DNA of 18,952 nucleotides from Zygnema cylindricum. Its lineage: Eukaryota > Streptophyta > Zygnematophyceae > Zygnematales > Zygnemataceae. The stretch lies in contig JBBHKE010002003.1 in assembly GCA_037447655.1 (NCBI GenBank), positions 126,001-144,952 on the forward strand. The letters run 5' to 3'. The position numbers were made by a program, and so were the translations under genes. Within the stretch, counting starts at the first letter, position 1, and every line of letters begins with the position of its first letter. This document shows, one piece after another, positions 8,485 through 18,154 of the stretch. The notes beneath the pieces were generated by a model. The model worked only from the letters and a program-made list of their open reading frames with translations. It had not been told where the DNA came from and did no database searches.

Positions 8485-8500
8485 GATTTCCCCCCCCCTC
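8485..8500 (-). other. Gypsy-2 polypurine tract
   Basis: The minus strand reads GAGGGGGGGGGAAA and then TC before the LTR TG. The two-base TC spacer is what would be carried on the end of unintegrated cDNA. The tract lies between the pol stop (8535-8533) and the LTR. Confidence 0.8.
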
Positions 8501-8532
8501 TTAGTCCCACGTGATTAAGAGGATTAGACAGA

Positions 8533-9840
8533 TTAGCCGCCAAACTCGCAGTCCCCACAAAACCACAGATTTGCGGGTTGAGAGCGGGGCTCCCAATTCA
8601 GAGGTAGGCAGCAGTCATGCCACCCTTGGTGACAGCGTTCACACACCAATAGGAGGTAGGGTACGAAGGACACATGGCAGGCAGAGGAACAAGCTGGAGG
8701 GTCCGCAAAATAAGTGAGGTGGAAAGTGGGTTCATCCTCTAACCCTCGCAGATGGCAAGGGGCCACATTGATCTGATTTTCTTTAATTTTGCGGCCATCC
8801 TTCCCTTCCAAGGTAAGAACCCCTTTGTTTGAGACCTCCACAACTATCAGAATCACCCGTCCGGCCGAAATGTCCAAAGTGTCCTTCTTTTGTTGCATGC
8901 GATACACAAAATCCTCGGGCACAAATCGACGTTGCCGGGGGACATAATTGCCGCTCCGTCGTTGGGAATACCAGAGTTGATCTCTGTGCTGAGCAGCCTG
9001 TAAATTGCCCATGGCCAGAGGTATTTCCCGCTGAAATACCTTAGCACCGTCGGCAATCAGTTTCTCTACAGTACCCTGGTTATCCATCTCCGGAAGAACA
9101 ACCGCTTGAGCCGACGCAGCCCCTGGTAGGATGGGATGTCGGCCGAAGAGAATGAAGTAAGGGCTATAGGAGTGGAGAGATGCCTGCCTGCTGAACCTGT
9201 ACCCCATAGCAATCCAAGGCACCCGTGTGTCCCACTCCCCCAAATCCTCTTCAACCGCATATTTCTGTAGTGACCGCTTCACTGTCTGTACGCACCTTTC
9301 GGCCAAGCCGTCGGCTTAGGGGTGGTCTCGGCTGGTTGACCTGTGGTCAATGAGGCACTTCTCCAAAAGGTTACAAAATTCTCCGGCAAACTCGGACCCC
9401 TGATCCGTCAGAACTTCGGCCGGTGCACCAAATTGAGACAACACTCTTTGCAAGAATGCGTCCGCGATTGCTTTGGACTCCTTTCGCGGAAGAACCACCA
9501 ATTCAATCCACTTAGAGAAGTGTTCAATCATGACCAGAACAAAACGGTTCCCCCTTTGGCTCGTAGGAAGTGGTCCTAGCAGATCTAGTGACCATCTGTA
9601 AAACATCCCCTGGATGGGGAGGGAGTGAAGCTCAGTCCCACCCTTTTTTTCAAACGCTGCTTTTACCCGATCACAAGAAGGGCACGTTTGAACCACACGA
9701 TTTACCTGGGCCCGCAACCCATGCCACCAATACGACCCTGTGACTAGCGAGGTGGTTCGTTTCTGTCCGAAGTGCCCGCATTGCTGGTGAAGCCGAACAA
9801 TGAGCGTTTCTTGATCTGCCGGAGGGGGAACCACTTTCCT
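8533..9840 (-). pseudogene. Gypsy-2 integrase with C-terminal PHD finger
   Basis: The zinc-binding domain has RLHQQCGHFGQKRT and CPSCDRVK. The catalytic core has Asp in WSLDLLGPLP (9585-9583), Asp in LTDQGSEF (9405-9403) and Glu in LAERCVQTVKRSL (9300-9298). The second Asp and the Glu are 34 residues apart, i.e. DD35E. A TAA at 9318-9316 replaces what is normally a conserved Gln in the HPQ(A/T)DG block, so the frame is broken by one C-to-T change. After the core, a GPF/Y-like region (NKGVLTLEGKDGRKIKEN) is followed by a PHD-type zinc finger instead of the chromodomain of chromoviruses. Integrase inserts element cDNA; the finger may guide target choice (inference). The natural stop is TAA 8535-8533. 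Confidence 0.9.
8548..8691 (-). other. PHD-type Cys4-His-Cys3 zinc finger at integrase C-terminus
   Basis: The ligand order is C-x3-C, then 11 residues, CERC, four residues, His, two residues, Cys (HQGWHDCC), 16 residues, then WFCGDC. This matches the PHD pattern Cys4-His-Cys3, including the aromatic residue two before the seventh ligand. Only the first pair spacing (three rather than one or two) is slightly unusual. PHD fingers commonly bind histone H3 tails; here that is inference. Confidence 0.72.
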
Positions 9841-9989
9841 CGTCTTATCGGCCCATTTCCGAAGAAGGATGCCTCGGTCCCATTCATAAGCCGCCATTCG
9901 GTTCTGAACACGGGACAATTGACTTCCGGCAAGGTGGGATAGAGGAGAGCCCTTCTGGATGGATTGGAGGGAATCGCTGTCATTCCATA

Positions 9990-10735
9990 TATCCTTCCGG
10001 CTGGCTCCAATGGGGGCCTGCCCCTCTACATCTGCAGCAAAAGTTGACAGTTCTCCTTCGGCTCGAGGCAGCCAAATAAAAGCGGAGGAAGCCTGGATAA
10101 GTCCCAAGCTGAGCTCAGGGTCTTTGTCATGTCGCGCCCCTGTAGAGTCTCTGGTTGAAGGGTCCGGATTCCTGCTGAGTCCGTCAGCATTCCCATGAAT
10201 CTCCCCGGCTCTATGGATGATGCTGAAATCATATTCCTGCAAGATGAGAACCCATCTGGCCAGCTTTCCAGTCAACTTACTGTTCTCCATGATCCATTTA
10301 AGGGGCTGGTGATCCGTTATAAGGGTGAAGTGTACTCCATAGAGGTAAGGCCGGAAGTGTTGGATGGCCCAAACCGCAGCGAGTAATTCCCCATGGTAAC
10401 TGCTGTAATTCCCCTCGGCTCTGTTATTACTCCGGCTTGCGTAGGCCACTACATACTCAGCCCCTGCATCGTCCAATTGAGCCAAAACTGCTCCCAATCC
10501 GAACCTGCTCCAATCTGTATAAAGGAGGAAAGGCCGCTGGTGATCGGGCATCCGGAGCACAGGATGCTGTTTGAGGGAATCCTTCAGGAATTGGAACGCT
10601 ATCTGCTGTTCTTCCTTCCACTGCCACTCCTGGTCTGTTCGCAACAATTGGTTCAATGGCTGAGCGTGGCTACTGAATTCAGGAATAAACCGCCGGTAAT
10701 AGTTGGCAAGGCAGAGGAAAGTACGAAAGCAGAAA
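9990..10735 (-). pseudogene. Gypsy-2 RNase H domain
   Basis: The segment starts in FLCLANYYRRFIP (RT thumb/connection). It runs through FLLYTDWSRFGLGAVL, SYHGELLAAVWAI, FTLITDHQPLKW and IHGNADGLSR, which carry the four acidic catalytic residues (Asp, Glu, Asp, Asp) of Ty3/Gypsy RNase H. The frame is open and continuous with the integrase downstream. Upstream it is out of frame with the RT by one base: a base appears to have been lost near 10720, just after PPPQDISA. Residues 160-260 of this frame form the RNase H-integrase linker. Confidence 0.88.
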
Positions 10736-11580
10736 TGTCCTGCGGGGGTGGAAGAGCATCTAGGGCTGCCACCTTAACCATGTGGGGACCCACTGTCCCG
10801 GGAGTCACCTCATGACCCAGATAAATATTTTTCTGCACCTCAAAGATGCCCTTCCCCGGGTGACACTTCAAACCCGCTGCTTGGAGTGCCCGGAGAACGA
10901 TCTGTATGTGCTCCAAGTGTTCTTCGAATGTTTTGGAGAAAATGATAACATCGTCGATATAACACCGTGCGAAATAAATTCCCCGGAGAGCCTTGTCCAT
11001 GGCCCGTTGGAATTTGGCAGGTGCATTTTTTAGGCCAAATGGCATGTAGAGCCATTCATATAGCCTGGATCCGGCCCAAAAAGTAGTCCTCTCTCGGTGT
11101 TTCGGCTCCATTGCAATCTGGTGGAATCCATTTTTCATATCCAAAGTGGAGTAAATGGTGGCCCCAGCCAGAGAGTCAAAGATCTCTTCCGGGGTTAGGC
11201 ATAGGATAACGGTCGGAGACAGTTGCGGCGTTGAGCATCCGATAGTCCCCACACATCTGGAAATCTACCATTTTTCCGGAGGAGTCTTTCTTTGGCGGGA
11301 GCACGGTTGGTGAGGCAAACCCATGTAGTCCTGTACTCTCCTGAACCAGCCTAGCTTCCACCAAAGTCTGCACCTTTGAAGTGATGAACTCCTTCTCTTT
11401 GAAACTGAGGAGGTACTGTTTCTGCCAAACAGTAGCCGTCTCGTCGATCAAGTCAATCCGAAAAGGAGTCCCTTTATAGATCCCTACATCGGTGTCAGAC
11501 CAGGCGAACACCTGCCCGTTATCTTCTATCAGCTTGGAGAGCTCGGCCTTCTGCTGTGGGTCTAGCTGTTCACCTAGAGT
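10736..11580 (-). pseudogene. Gypsy-2 reverse transcriptase
   Basis: The RT is recognised from LSKLIEDNGQVFAW, VQTLVEARLVQES, FASPTVLPPKKDSSGKM, CGDYRMLNAAT, YSTLDMKNGFHQIAME, MPFGLKNAPAKFQRAMD and the intact active site CYIDDVIIFSKT (YIDD at 10961-10950). The motif order and the YIDD are standard for Ty3/Gypsy. One extra base near 11188, in the run after RYPMPNP, changes frame before EEIFDSL, so the fingers and palm are in different frames. The catalytic residues themselves are intact. Upstream, the frame is shared with the methyltransferase domain, so RT was translated as a fusion with it. Confidence 0.9.
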
Positions 11581-11935
11581 CCAGTCCATCTTCCCTGGTT
11601 CCATTGTCGCCAATGCTTCCGGTGGTCTACCCAAGATAGAGATGTCGAAGGTCAGCTCTACCTGTGGGTTGGTCCTTTGTTTGGCTGTTAAAATGCTGCT
11701 GCTGACAACTTCCTCTAAGCTGTCCTGTTCTGGGACTCGGCCCCCCCCCACTAAGGAAACTCTTGGGTCCAGCGTGGCATTGCTCCCCCCCACTGAGGAA
11801 GTTCCTGGGAATTTGGTGAATGTGAATTTTTCCCTCCTTGTCTCTCTCCCCCCCTCTAGCTTTAGAGTTGCTTGCATGGCCAACAACTGTGGAGCTTGAA
11901 GGTATGTTGTCTGTGATTTTGGAGACGGAACGCTT
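11581..11935 (-). pseudogene. Gypsy-2 methyltransferase-RT linker
   Basis: This is an open in-frame stretch of about 118 codons between methyltransferase motif X and the RT, with no recognised domain. It is rich in Ser, Gly, Thr and Lys in its first half. It includes two glycine tracts (SSVGGSNA and SLVGGGR) whose DNA, CAGTGGGGGGG-like, is nearly repeated in ORF1 at about 16148-16168. It could contain a protease cleavage site releasing the two enzymes; nothing in the sequence proves this. Confidence 0.5.
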
Positions 11936-12899
11936 GAGAATGCAAGAGAATGTTTCAGCACCCAGGAAATTGCATTTAAATCCATGCTTTGTCCGATTAA
12001 ACTGCACCTTTTTGAAGCCGATACCCCTGGCGCAACTGTGGTTCCCTGTTAAAACACCATTGCTTGTTCCCGTTCTGTAATATTCAGCGCTGTCCACGTG
12101 GCGGTTGTACTGTCAAAGATCATTCTTGGTGCGCCCTTCCGGTAAGCGTGGCTATTAGGAAAAGATACTAGAGTTGGGAGGGCCATCTGTGGATACCCAG
12201 GCTTATTACAACAGAAGAAGGGTGCTTTGTCGGCTGTGATCACCGGTGTGGCCATTCGCCCCGGTCCGAGGATCTGTTGGACCGTTATGTTGGGATTTGT
12301 AACCTGTGTTCTCAACAGCTGTTGGAGGATTGGAAGAGGAACCAAGTTGGTCCAATATGCGCGAACTCTGTGGGCTCTCGATCGGATCTGAGCTGCATCA
12401 AAAACTATGGGAGTCCCTAGAACCTTGGTCAATTGGTTCAAGCTGCTGACCACCTGTTTTCTCTTATCATCGGTGGGGTGAACGTTTTCCAAGACGTACC
12501 CCACTGGTGTGTCCTCACGTTCTTGTAACCCTGTTATTAGTCTGGTCATTTGAAAGAAAGTTCTGCTACGGACGTCCTGGTGTCCTCGGCCCTATCCTGT
12601 TAACGAATACCCCTGGCATGGCCATCCAGCGATTACAAGGTCTACCCTTCCGAGCTTTTCCAGATGGGACTTCGTGATATTATCCACATTCTGGGGAAGC
12701 GTGCGATGAGAGTTAGACCTGGCGGACACCGAAGTTGCTCTGGGTAAAGTTGGTGCAGCTGTTGCAGGCGGTACTCACTGACTGCACGGGCGTCCAGGTC
12801 TATCTCGACTGCCGAGTAAGTTTCTATTTGGTATCCAGCTTTCCGCACGGCTTCCAAATCAGAACTAATGCCAGAAAATAGGGATAGAATCCTAAGTCA
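11936..12899 (-). pseudogene. C5-cytosine DNA methyltransferase domain in Gypsy-2 pol
   Basis: The conserved C5-methyltransferase motifs occur in order. Motif I is ILSLFSGISSD (SAM binding, 12890-12858). An acidic region YSAVEIDLDA follows. Motif IV is DLVIAGWPCQGYS, with the catalytic Cys at 12618-12616. Motif VI is YVLENV (Glu at 12489-12487). Motif VIII is RSRAHRVRAYWTN. A target-recognition-like segment follows, then motif IX/X-like TEREQAMVF and LIGQSMDL. AHR-R-YW resembles DNMT3/DRM-type enzymes while PCQ is like DNMT1 and bacterial types, so the subgroup is unresolved. Lesions: TGA 12899-12897, a one-base loss near 12735, TAG 12594-12592, TAA 12051-12049. All catalytic residues are intact. 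It probably methylated DNA during or after reverse transcription (inference). Confidence 0.88.
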
Positions 12900-13198
12900 T
12901 GAAAGCGAGATTTGTAGTGACACCACTTGTTGATTAAAGTTTTTCCCTTTGTTAGGAGCCGTTGGAAGTTCCGACCGGGGGACTTTTGCTGCTCTGGGTG
13001 ATATTGCAGCCAAGCTACTGTCCACTTCCCGCCAAAGTGTGGCCATCTGTACCAATCGGTTCTGGTACTCCTTTTCCCACCGCTTGGAAATAGGGAATTG
13101 CTAGATAGAATCAGCGATATCGTTAGAGTATTTGAATAGCTCCGAGGGGGTTGAGGCAGAGTAGACGGGATAGCATCTAGACACGGAATAATCGTTTT
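12900..13198 (-). pseudogene. Region between protease and methyltransferase (Gypsy-2)
   Basis: In the methyltransferase frame this reads through about 100 codons (SASTPSELFKYSNDIADSI, then WEKEYQNRLVQMATLWREV) with one TAG at 13103-13101. No family is recognised; it looks helical and could be an N-terminal extension of the methyltransferase. The protease frame is also open here, but its translation is low quality, so the methyltransferase frame is preferred. The switch between the two frames coincides with a GGGGAAAAA tract at 13203-13195. Confidence 0.5.
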
Positions 13199-13924
13199 TC
13201 CCCGGTTCCAAAAATCCAAGGGGACCACCACTTTTGTTCCTTCCGGATCCTCAGGGTTTGAGACTGTAACTTGTTCCTTCCATACGCTCAACTCCATGTT
13301 CAACCTTGTCCACGTAGCCATACCCAGCAAAATTTCAAATTGCTTACCTTCCACCACTAGGAAGGGAAGCCGAATCTGAACGTGCTGGCCTGCGTCGTCA
13401 GCAAATTCGATTTCCATGACTTTTATGATCCCATATACGGGTTGGCTGCCAGTGCTGACTGTGCTCAAGCATATGTCACTTGGACTGATTTTTGGCCGGA
13501 GTTCCTCGGGCATTTGTTGTAACGCTGATGTAGTTATTAAGTTTGGAAGGGCTCCGGTATCCACCACTGCATCGTGGTACTCGCCGTATCCATTAAGTTT
13601 AAAATTTCCCGTCCTGTTGAGAATAAGAGCCACCGAAAGGGCCTTATAATCCCTATCTGCCATAGAGGTTTTTGGTTCTGCCGACATGAAGACTGTCTTG
13701 GGCGGTTCTGCCAACGCGACCCTTTTCCTCCTAGTGTGAATTTCTTCCCCTAATGCCTGAATGAGGGTTTCTTCGGGCAGATTGTGGGAGGAAGCCAGCG
13801 TTTTGACATGCGTCAAGGCGTAGGGCATTAAGTGTCGTACTAGCATAACTGCCGGTTTGGAGGAAGGAGGGAGAGCTTTGGGCGATGAAATGGGTGAGTC
13901 CTCGTCTTCTGATTTCTCCTGTTC
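13199..13924 (-). pseudogene. Gypsy-2 retroviral-type aspartic protease
   Basis: The catalytic motif is AVVDTGALPNLIT (Asp at 13561-13559), flanked by beta strands. The C-terminal protease motif is FEILLGMATW (ILG-type), as in pepsin-like retroelement proteases. The protein would act as a dimer that cleaves the polyprotein. The frame is open throughout. It lies in the -1 frame relative to the upstream zinc-knuckle frame, with the change at a run of nine G (13932-13924), and the methyltransferase frame is again -1 relative to it. The upstream 80 residues (ALTHVKTLASSHNLPEETL) form a linker with no recognised domain. Confidence 0.8.
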
Positions 13925-15996
13925 CCCCCCCCTTCTTCCTCACTTTCTGCGTCAGAATTCCCCGTAGGAGGTGTAATTGGCGGATCTGTGGACGGTCTTT
14001 CTGCCATGTATCTCTCAAACCACTCCTGATCTATTTCATTGGTTGAAGTATTTTCTCTCGGTTGTGTCTTCTTGTAATCTTCAAAACCGGGAGGAAGTTT
14101 CTTCGGAGCCGGAGGAGGCGGGTTAGTCGGCTTGAGTCCCAGTCCAATGTCACTGTTTAGAAGTACTGCTCGCGATATAAATGATAAGGGGCCGGTGGCT
14201 TTGCGACTGTGGTCCTTTTGTTCCATCGGTTGTTGTCTTTTCTTTGGAAGGACGTGGTAGAGCGCAGTTGCCTGCGACTATCCCCTACACCAAACGTTCT
14301 ATGCTCCGGACAGAAATGTCTTAGCATGCTGAGCCTTTGGAGGCTCCATATCCCAACCCATCGGGTCATCATCATTTCCACCCAACGTGGTCTGCTGCTC
14401 CAGCTCCGCTAGCTTTTGTTGAAGTTCTTGTTTTTGTTTTTGCAGTTTCTGAGCCGGCGTAAGAGGTGGAGGAGTGCGGGCAAAGGATCGCAGTCTGAGA
14501 GCGGCCAGTTCTGTTGCCAAAGCGGCCAACTGAGTGCTCTGTTGCTGAATGATATGTTCCGGTGTCAGTCTGCTGGGCCTCGGTTCATTTGGAGATCGTC
14601 CCCAGGGATACAAAAGTTGCAGTGGCAGAGGATTAACGGCAGTTTCCCCTTCGCCTGTAAACAATGCATACTACATCATCTCATTCGGAACCCCATTTTT
14701 TCGAAAGCATTGCCCTTCTTTGTGGCCCATGAACCCACAAGCTTCACATTTTGACCCTTCAGTAGTATACTTCCGCCTTAGCTCATTAGAGATTTGAACG
14801 TCATCGAATTTCGGAAGGCGGATTTGTCTCAACTGGGATTGAGACATTTTGGTGGTTTCAGAGCATGGAGTAGGTTTATAGGTTTCCTTAGTGACCGAGG
14901 TTCGGTCTCCTCCTCCGCCTCCTTGCTTCCGTTCTTGCTGTTTCCTTGTTCTTTCCGCACGCTCCCTTTCAAACTCGTTTTGCTTGATGGCGAGTTATGG
15001 TTTGAGCTTTCAGGGGCATCTCTTCCATCCGTGACCTGGCTGGTTACAGTTCAGGCAGTCGTAAAGAAAAACTTTTTCATCTCCCCCCATTGCAGGTTCT
15101 GGTCGAGCTTCCACTTCCTGTTTCCCCTTAAGCTTCCGCAAAGCTTGCAGTTTTGTCGGTTCGTCGTGGGTGAGCGATGTTTCCCCGGCGAAGCGTGCAA
15201 AGTTGGCTCTGGATTTCCTGGTAACAACCTTTTCTCGTGCCTCGCTATTAACAAAATGATCATATAATTTCATAGCAGCCAATGAAATTTCTTAAGCTAT
15301 GGGATTCCGATCGTGTATAGCCTGACTGGCGCTCCAATTGTCCAGAGTTGCATGTCCTCTTGGCCCGAAGGAATTTCGAACAGCGATATAATATTTGGTG
15401 GCCATAGCCGGTGTATCAATGGTGGACAGTTTGGTCTTCTGGCAGAGGCTGGAGAGTCGGTTGAACAGCGTCTGGGGAGTTTCATTCTTCAAACAGCGCA
15501 AGTCTGTGAACTCCTTGATGGCAGTTTTGTTCCTTTCTGTGTAAAGGAGTCTCCAAGCGTCCAGAAGAGTGGTACAGGGATTAGGATTGGCAACCATCCG
15601 GGTGGCTGCTCCGGCTGCCTGTAGCGCCTGCAGGTGGTTGACATAGGCCCTGCCTTCGGCCTGAAGTTTCATATCCATGGTGAAAGTTGCGGTGAGAGTA
15701 GCTGCGGCTGCGGCAGCGAGGTCGGCTGCTGCCTGAAGAGCCTCGGCGTCCAGATCCGGATCCGATATTTTGATACTGGGGGCCATCAACAAAGGTTGAC
15801 GCTCCTTGTAATCGGCCAAAGCTCCTCCGGCTAGATAATTTACCATTATTGGAAACAGGGTTGTTTCAAAATCTGCTGGAATGGCCCCTTCCCTGTATTT
15901 GTTGATTTCAGATTGGGTGAACGACTTCCACAGCAGTTCAAAATCAGAGAAAGTGATTCTCGAGCTATCTCTTGTAAAGATCCTTACGTCCCTCAT
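13924..15996 (-). pseudogene. Gypsy-2 capsid and nucleocapsid frame (ORF2 start)
   Basis: The start ATG at 15996-15994 overlaps the ORF1 stop (ATGA). The capsid-like part has a helical region and a block like retrotransposon Gag (LLDAWRLLYTERN, then LKNETPQTLFNRLSSL). Two CCHC zinc knuckles follow, CLNCNQPGHGWKRC (15055-15014) and CEACGFMGHKEGQC (about 14745-14700), then a Gln-rich coiled-coil region (14560-14400) and a Pro/Glu-rich tail. Six stops interrupt one continuous frame: 15292, 15010, 14995, 14671, 14299 and 14278 (lowest coordinate of each). Each is TAA, TAG or TGA, one C-to-T step from Gln or Arg. It built the particle and bound RNA. Confidence 0.78.
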
Positions 15997-18068
15997 TTTT
16001 TTACCTCCTCTGCAAGGTTGGTGAACTGTGAAGAGGATGGTCCAGTTGGGCTAACAAACTGAACCGGTGAAATTACCCCTGGTTCTGCGTCGTCTGGCTC
16101 GGGAACACCTCCTTCTCCGGTAGAGGGAGTGGTCTGACGAGAGATGGCACTCCCCCCCACTGAGAAAGTTTCGGTTACTGGTGGGACAAGGAGATGACCA
16201 ATATCTCCCAGGAGTGGACCCTTGGGAAACGAAGAGCTTATCACCTTGGGAAAAGCTGCCCGAAGTTCTGCTCCTCTATACCCAGGAGAGGCCTGTTCCT
16301 CCCGTTGAAGTGTTTCCACCGAGGGGATGTGGAGAATAGGTTTAGTCACCAGTGGTACTTAAGGGATTGGTGGAGAGGGGGATGGAGATGACCGAGGACT
16401 ACGATGGAAAGGTGTTTGTCTCCGTGTACGCCTTTTGGAGGTTTCGGGTGGAGGAGTTCCTTCGCTGGAACCGGGAGATCGTCGGTGAGGAGGAGAGTAA
16501 GTAGGAACGTCGTACTTGTAAGGTAAGACGGGTGGTCCCGGTGACCAACGGATTGCAGCGGCCGGAGAAACAGAAGGCGAAGGAAAGGATGCTTGAGGTG
16601 GCGATGGAGGAGGCGTAGTAAGTGCGAGGGAAATGTGTATTCTCCGGTCTGGTTGTAGCTGCACCACGGCCTCCACGATAGAAGATCCCTCGACCGAGAC
16701 AAAGGTAGGGAGATCTGTAGCCGCGGCTACCGGATCACTCGGCAAATCTGCACCTAACCCCTTTTTGTTAGGCCCTGTTGTTTCCTCCCCTTCCCGCTGA
16801 AGAGGAGATTCTGGCCTTAGTTATTGGGAAGTCCGGGGATCTCGCGTGACAGGGGGAGTTGCCTGATCCAGAGGTTGTACTTCCGTCGCGGGACCGGTTC
16901 TACGGGGAGGTGCTACCTGTCCACTAAGGATTCCCCCAGATCTCCGTCTAGCCTCCCGTATCAGGATCAGCTCCTGTTCCAATGCTTCCTTTCTTTCCTC
17001 TTCAAGGGCATCCCAATCTATTGCGACGGGTCCGGCCCCCGCCGTAGCCTTATCCTGCGATCGCAGAATCTAAACCAATTTCTGGGTGTTGCTCACCACA
17101 CCCGAGAGATCCGCAATCCCCAAACCGGGTACCTCGGGGTCCGTAGGCCTTGAACGCCATAGTCCTTCGGATGGTCGGACAATTGGTGCGGAAGGAGACA
17201 TAGAACGTGGGGAAATTGAGGCAGAAGGAAAGAACGGCTCTTCTTTGACTAGGGGATCAAATCGACCTTTGCTGTCACGATGGTTGAACCGGAAATCTCT
17301 CTTAGGCTCAGGTACCTTCCCCTTGCTACTCCCTTCCCTAGTCCGGCCTCGAGAAGTTGCTCTGCCAATAGAAGGTCTAGTGGTAGCAGTTTCGTGAGAT
17401 ATGGTGGGCTGTTGTCGTGAAGTAGACGGCATCTCTGGTTTCTCTCGGGCTGAGATTGGAGAGCCACTCTCGGACGAGCTACTCAGGATCTCCACTACTC
17501 CTCCCACAAGGCGTATGATCGGGGCTCTGTCGCTTTTGGCAACCCGCTGCACCAACTCTTTCTTAACTTTCAACTCATGAATATTGTGAAGGGCTAGAAT
17601 CTCCTTACGACCGGATCGGGTAGGATCCGACAAGAGTTGAGGATCCATGTATGTCTCCACTATTGGAGCCTTAGATCTGGTATAACGTACCACCTCGGGA
17701 GGGTGGTCTGGGACTGCTTCCTTGTGTGCCAAACCCTTTCTACGAGATCGGGGAGATAAAGGTTGTCTTTCTACCTTCCCCGTGGCCCTAGCCTTGGTGG
17801 CCTCGGACAACGTCGTAAAGTTTTCAGGGGAAAAGACTGGAGGAGGTGGAGGTGAGGGTTGCCTCTCTGTCGGCCTCGGAGGAGTCTCGACGACAACCGG
17901 ATTGGGCATCATCCCCTTAAGAAATTGATCAATGTTCAAAGCAGAGGTGAAAGGGACCGATTCCTCAGGCACCTGGGACTCTTCCTCTTGTGCCACCCCT
18001 TCTTGTCTTTCTTGTTCTTCCGGACCAACACCGGAAGGATACTTAACCGGAGCTTCCCCTCCGCCCAT
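15993..18068 (-). pseudogene. Gypsy-2 ORF1: long proline-rich protein of unknown function
   Basis: One frame of 691 codons runs from ATG 18068 to TGA 15993, interrupted only by TAG 17072-17070, TAA 16823-16821 and TAA 16361-16359. No family is recognised. The N-terminal half is low-complexity, Pro/Ser/Arg/Glu-rich and probably disordered. A strongly charged, likely coiled-coil stretch (DWDALEEERKEALEQELI, about 17020-16970) follows. The next part is highly Pro/Ser-rich with basic clusters (SKRRTRRQ). The last 40 codons are acidic. It sits where the Gag N-terminus would be, before the capsid frame. It could be a matrix-like or RNA-binding part of Gag, or a separate protein. Confidence 0.6.
15994..16003 (-). 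other. ORF1/ORF2 overlap with in-phase A7 slippery run
   Basis: The minus strand reads GT A AAA AAA TGA. The heptamer A AAA AAA (16002-15996) is in phase with ORF1 and is followed at once by the stop. The ATG of the next frame overlaps the stop as ATGA. Either -1 ribosomal frameshifting or termination-reinitiation would couple ORF1 to the capsid frame. No downstream structure was evaluated. Confidence 0.45.
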
Positions 18069-18154
18069 GCCTTACACGAGCAGATGAGCTAGATCTCTCG
18101 GACAAAATACACCACCCTAAGCAGCTATCCTCTTAAACAAAAGGGGACAGGGGG
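18069..18154 (-). other. Gypsy-2 leader between primer site and ORF1
   Basis: This is 86 bp of untranslated leader following the primer region. Its primer-proximal part (18154-18143) continues an imperfect complementarity to the LTR. I see no other defined element in it; a packaging signal would be expected somewhere here. Confidence 0.5.

Noticed and set aside
10393-10815. Plus-strand open frame of 140 codons opposite Gypsy-2 RT/RNase H
   Set aside because: It is antisense to well-conserved RT and RNase H motifs and has no recognisable domain; a shadow frame.
12824-13200. Protease-frame extension past 13200 as true protein
   Set aside because: The parallel methyltransferase frame gives coherent sequence running into motif I, while this frame gives none and ends in the middle of the methyltransferase.
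8533-18068. Alternative genetic code with TAA/TAG read as Gln, which would remove 12 of 14 internal Gypsy-2 stops
   Set aside because: Copia pol ends at a TAG and Gypsy-2 pol ends at a TAA, each just before a polypurine tract. Most Gln codons are CAA/CAG, and one-base indels and TGA stops show ordinary decay.
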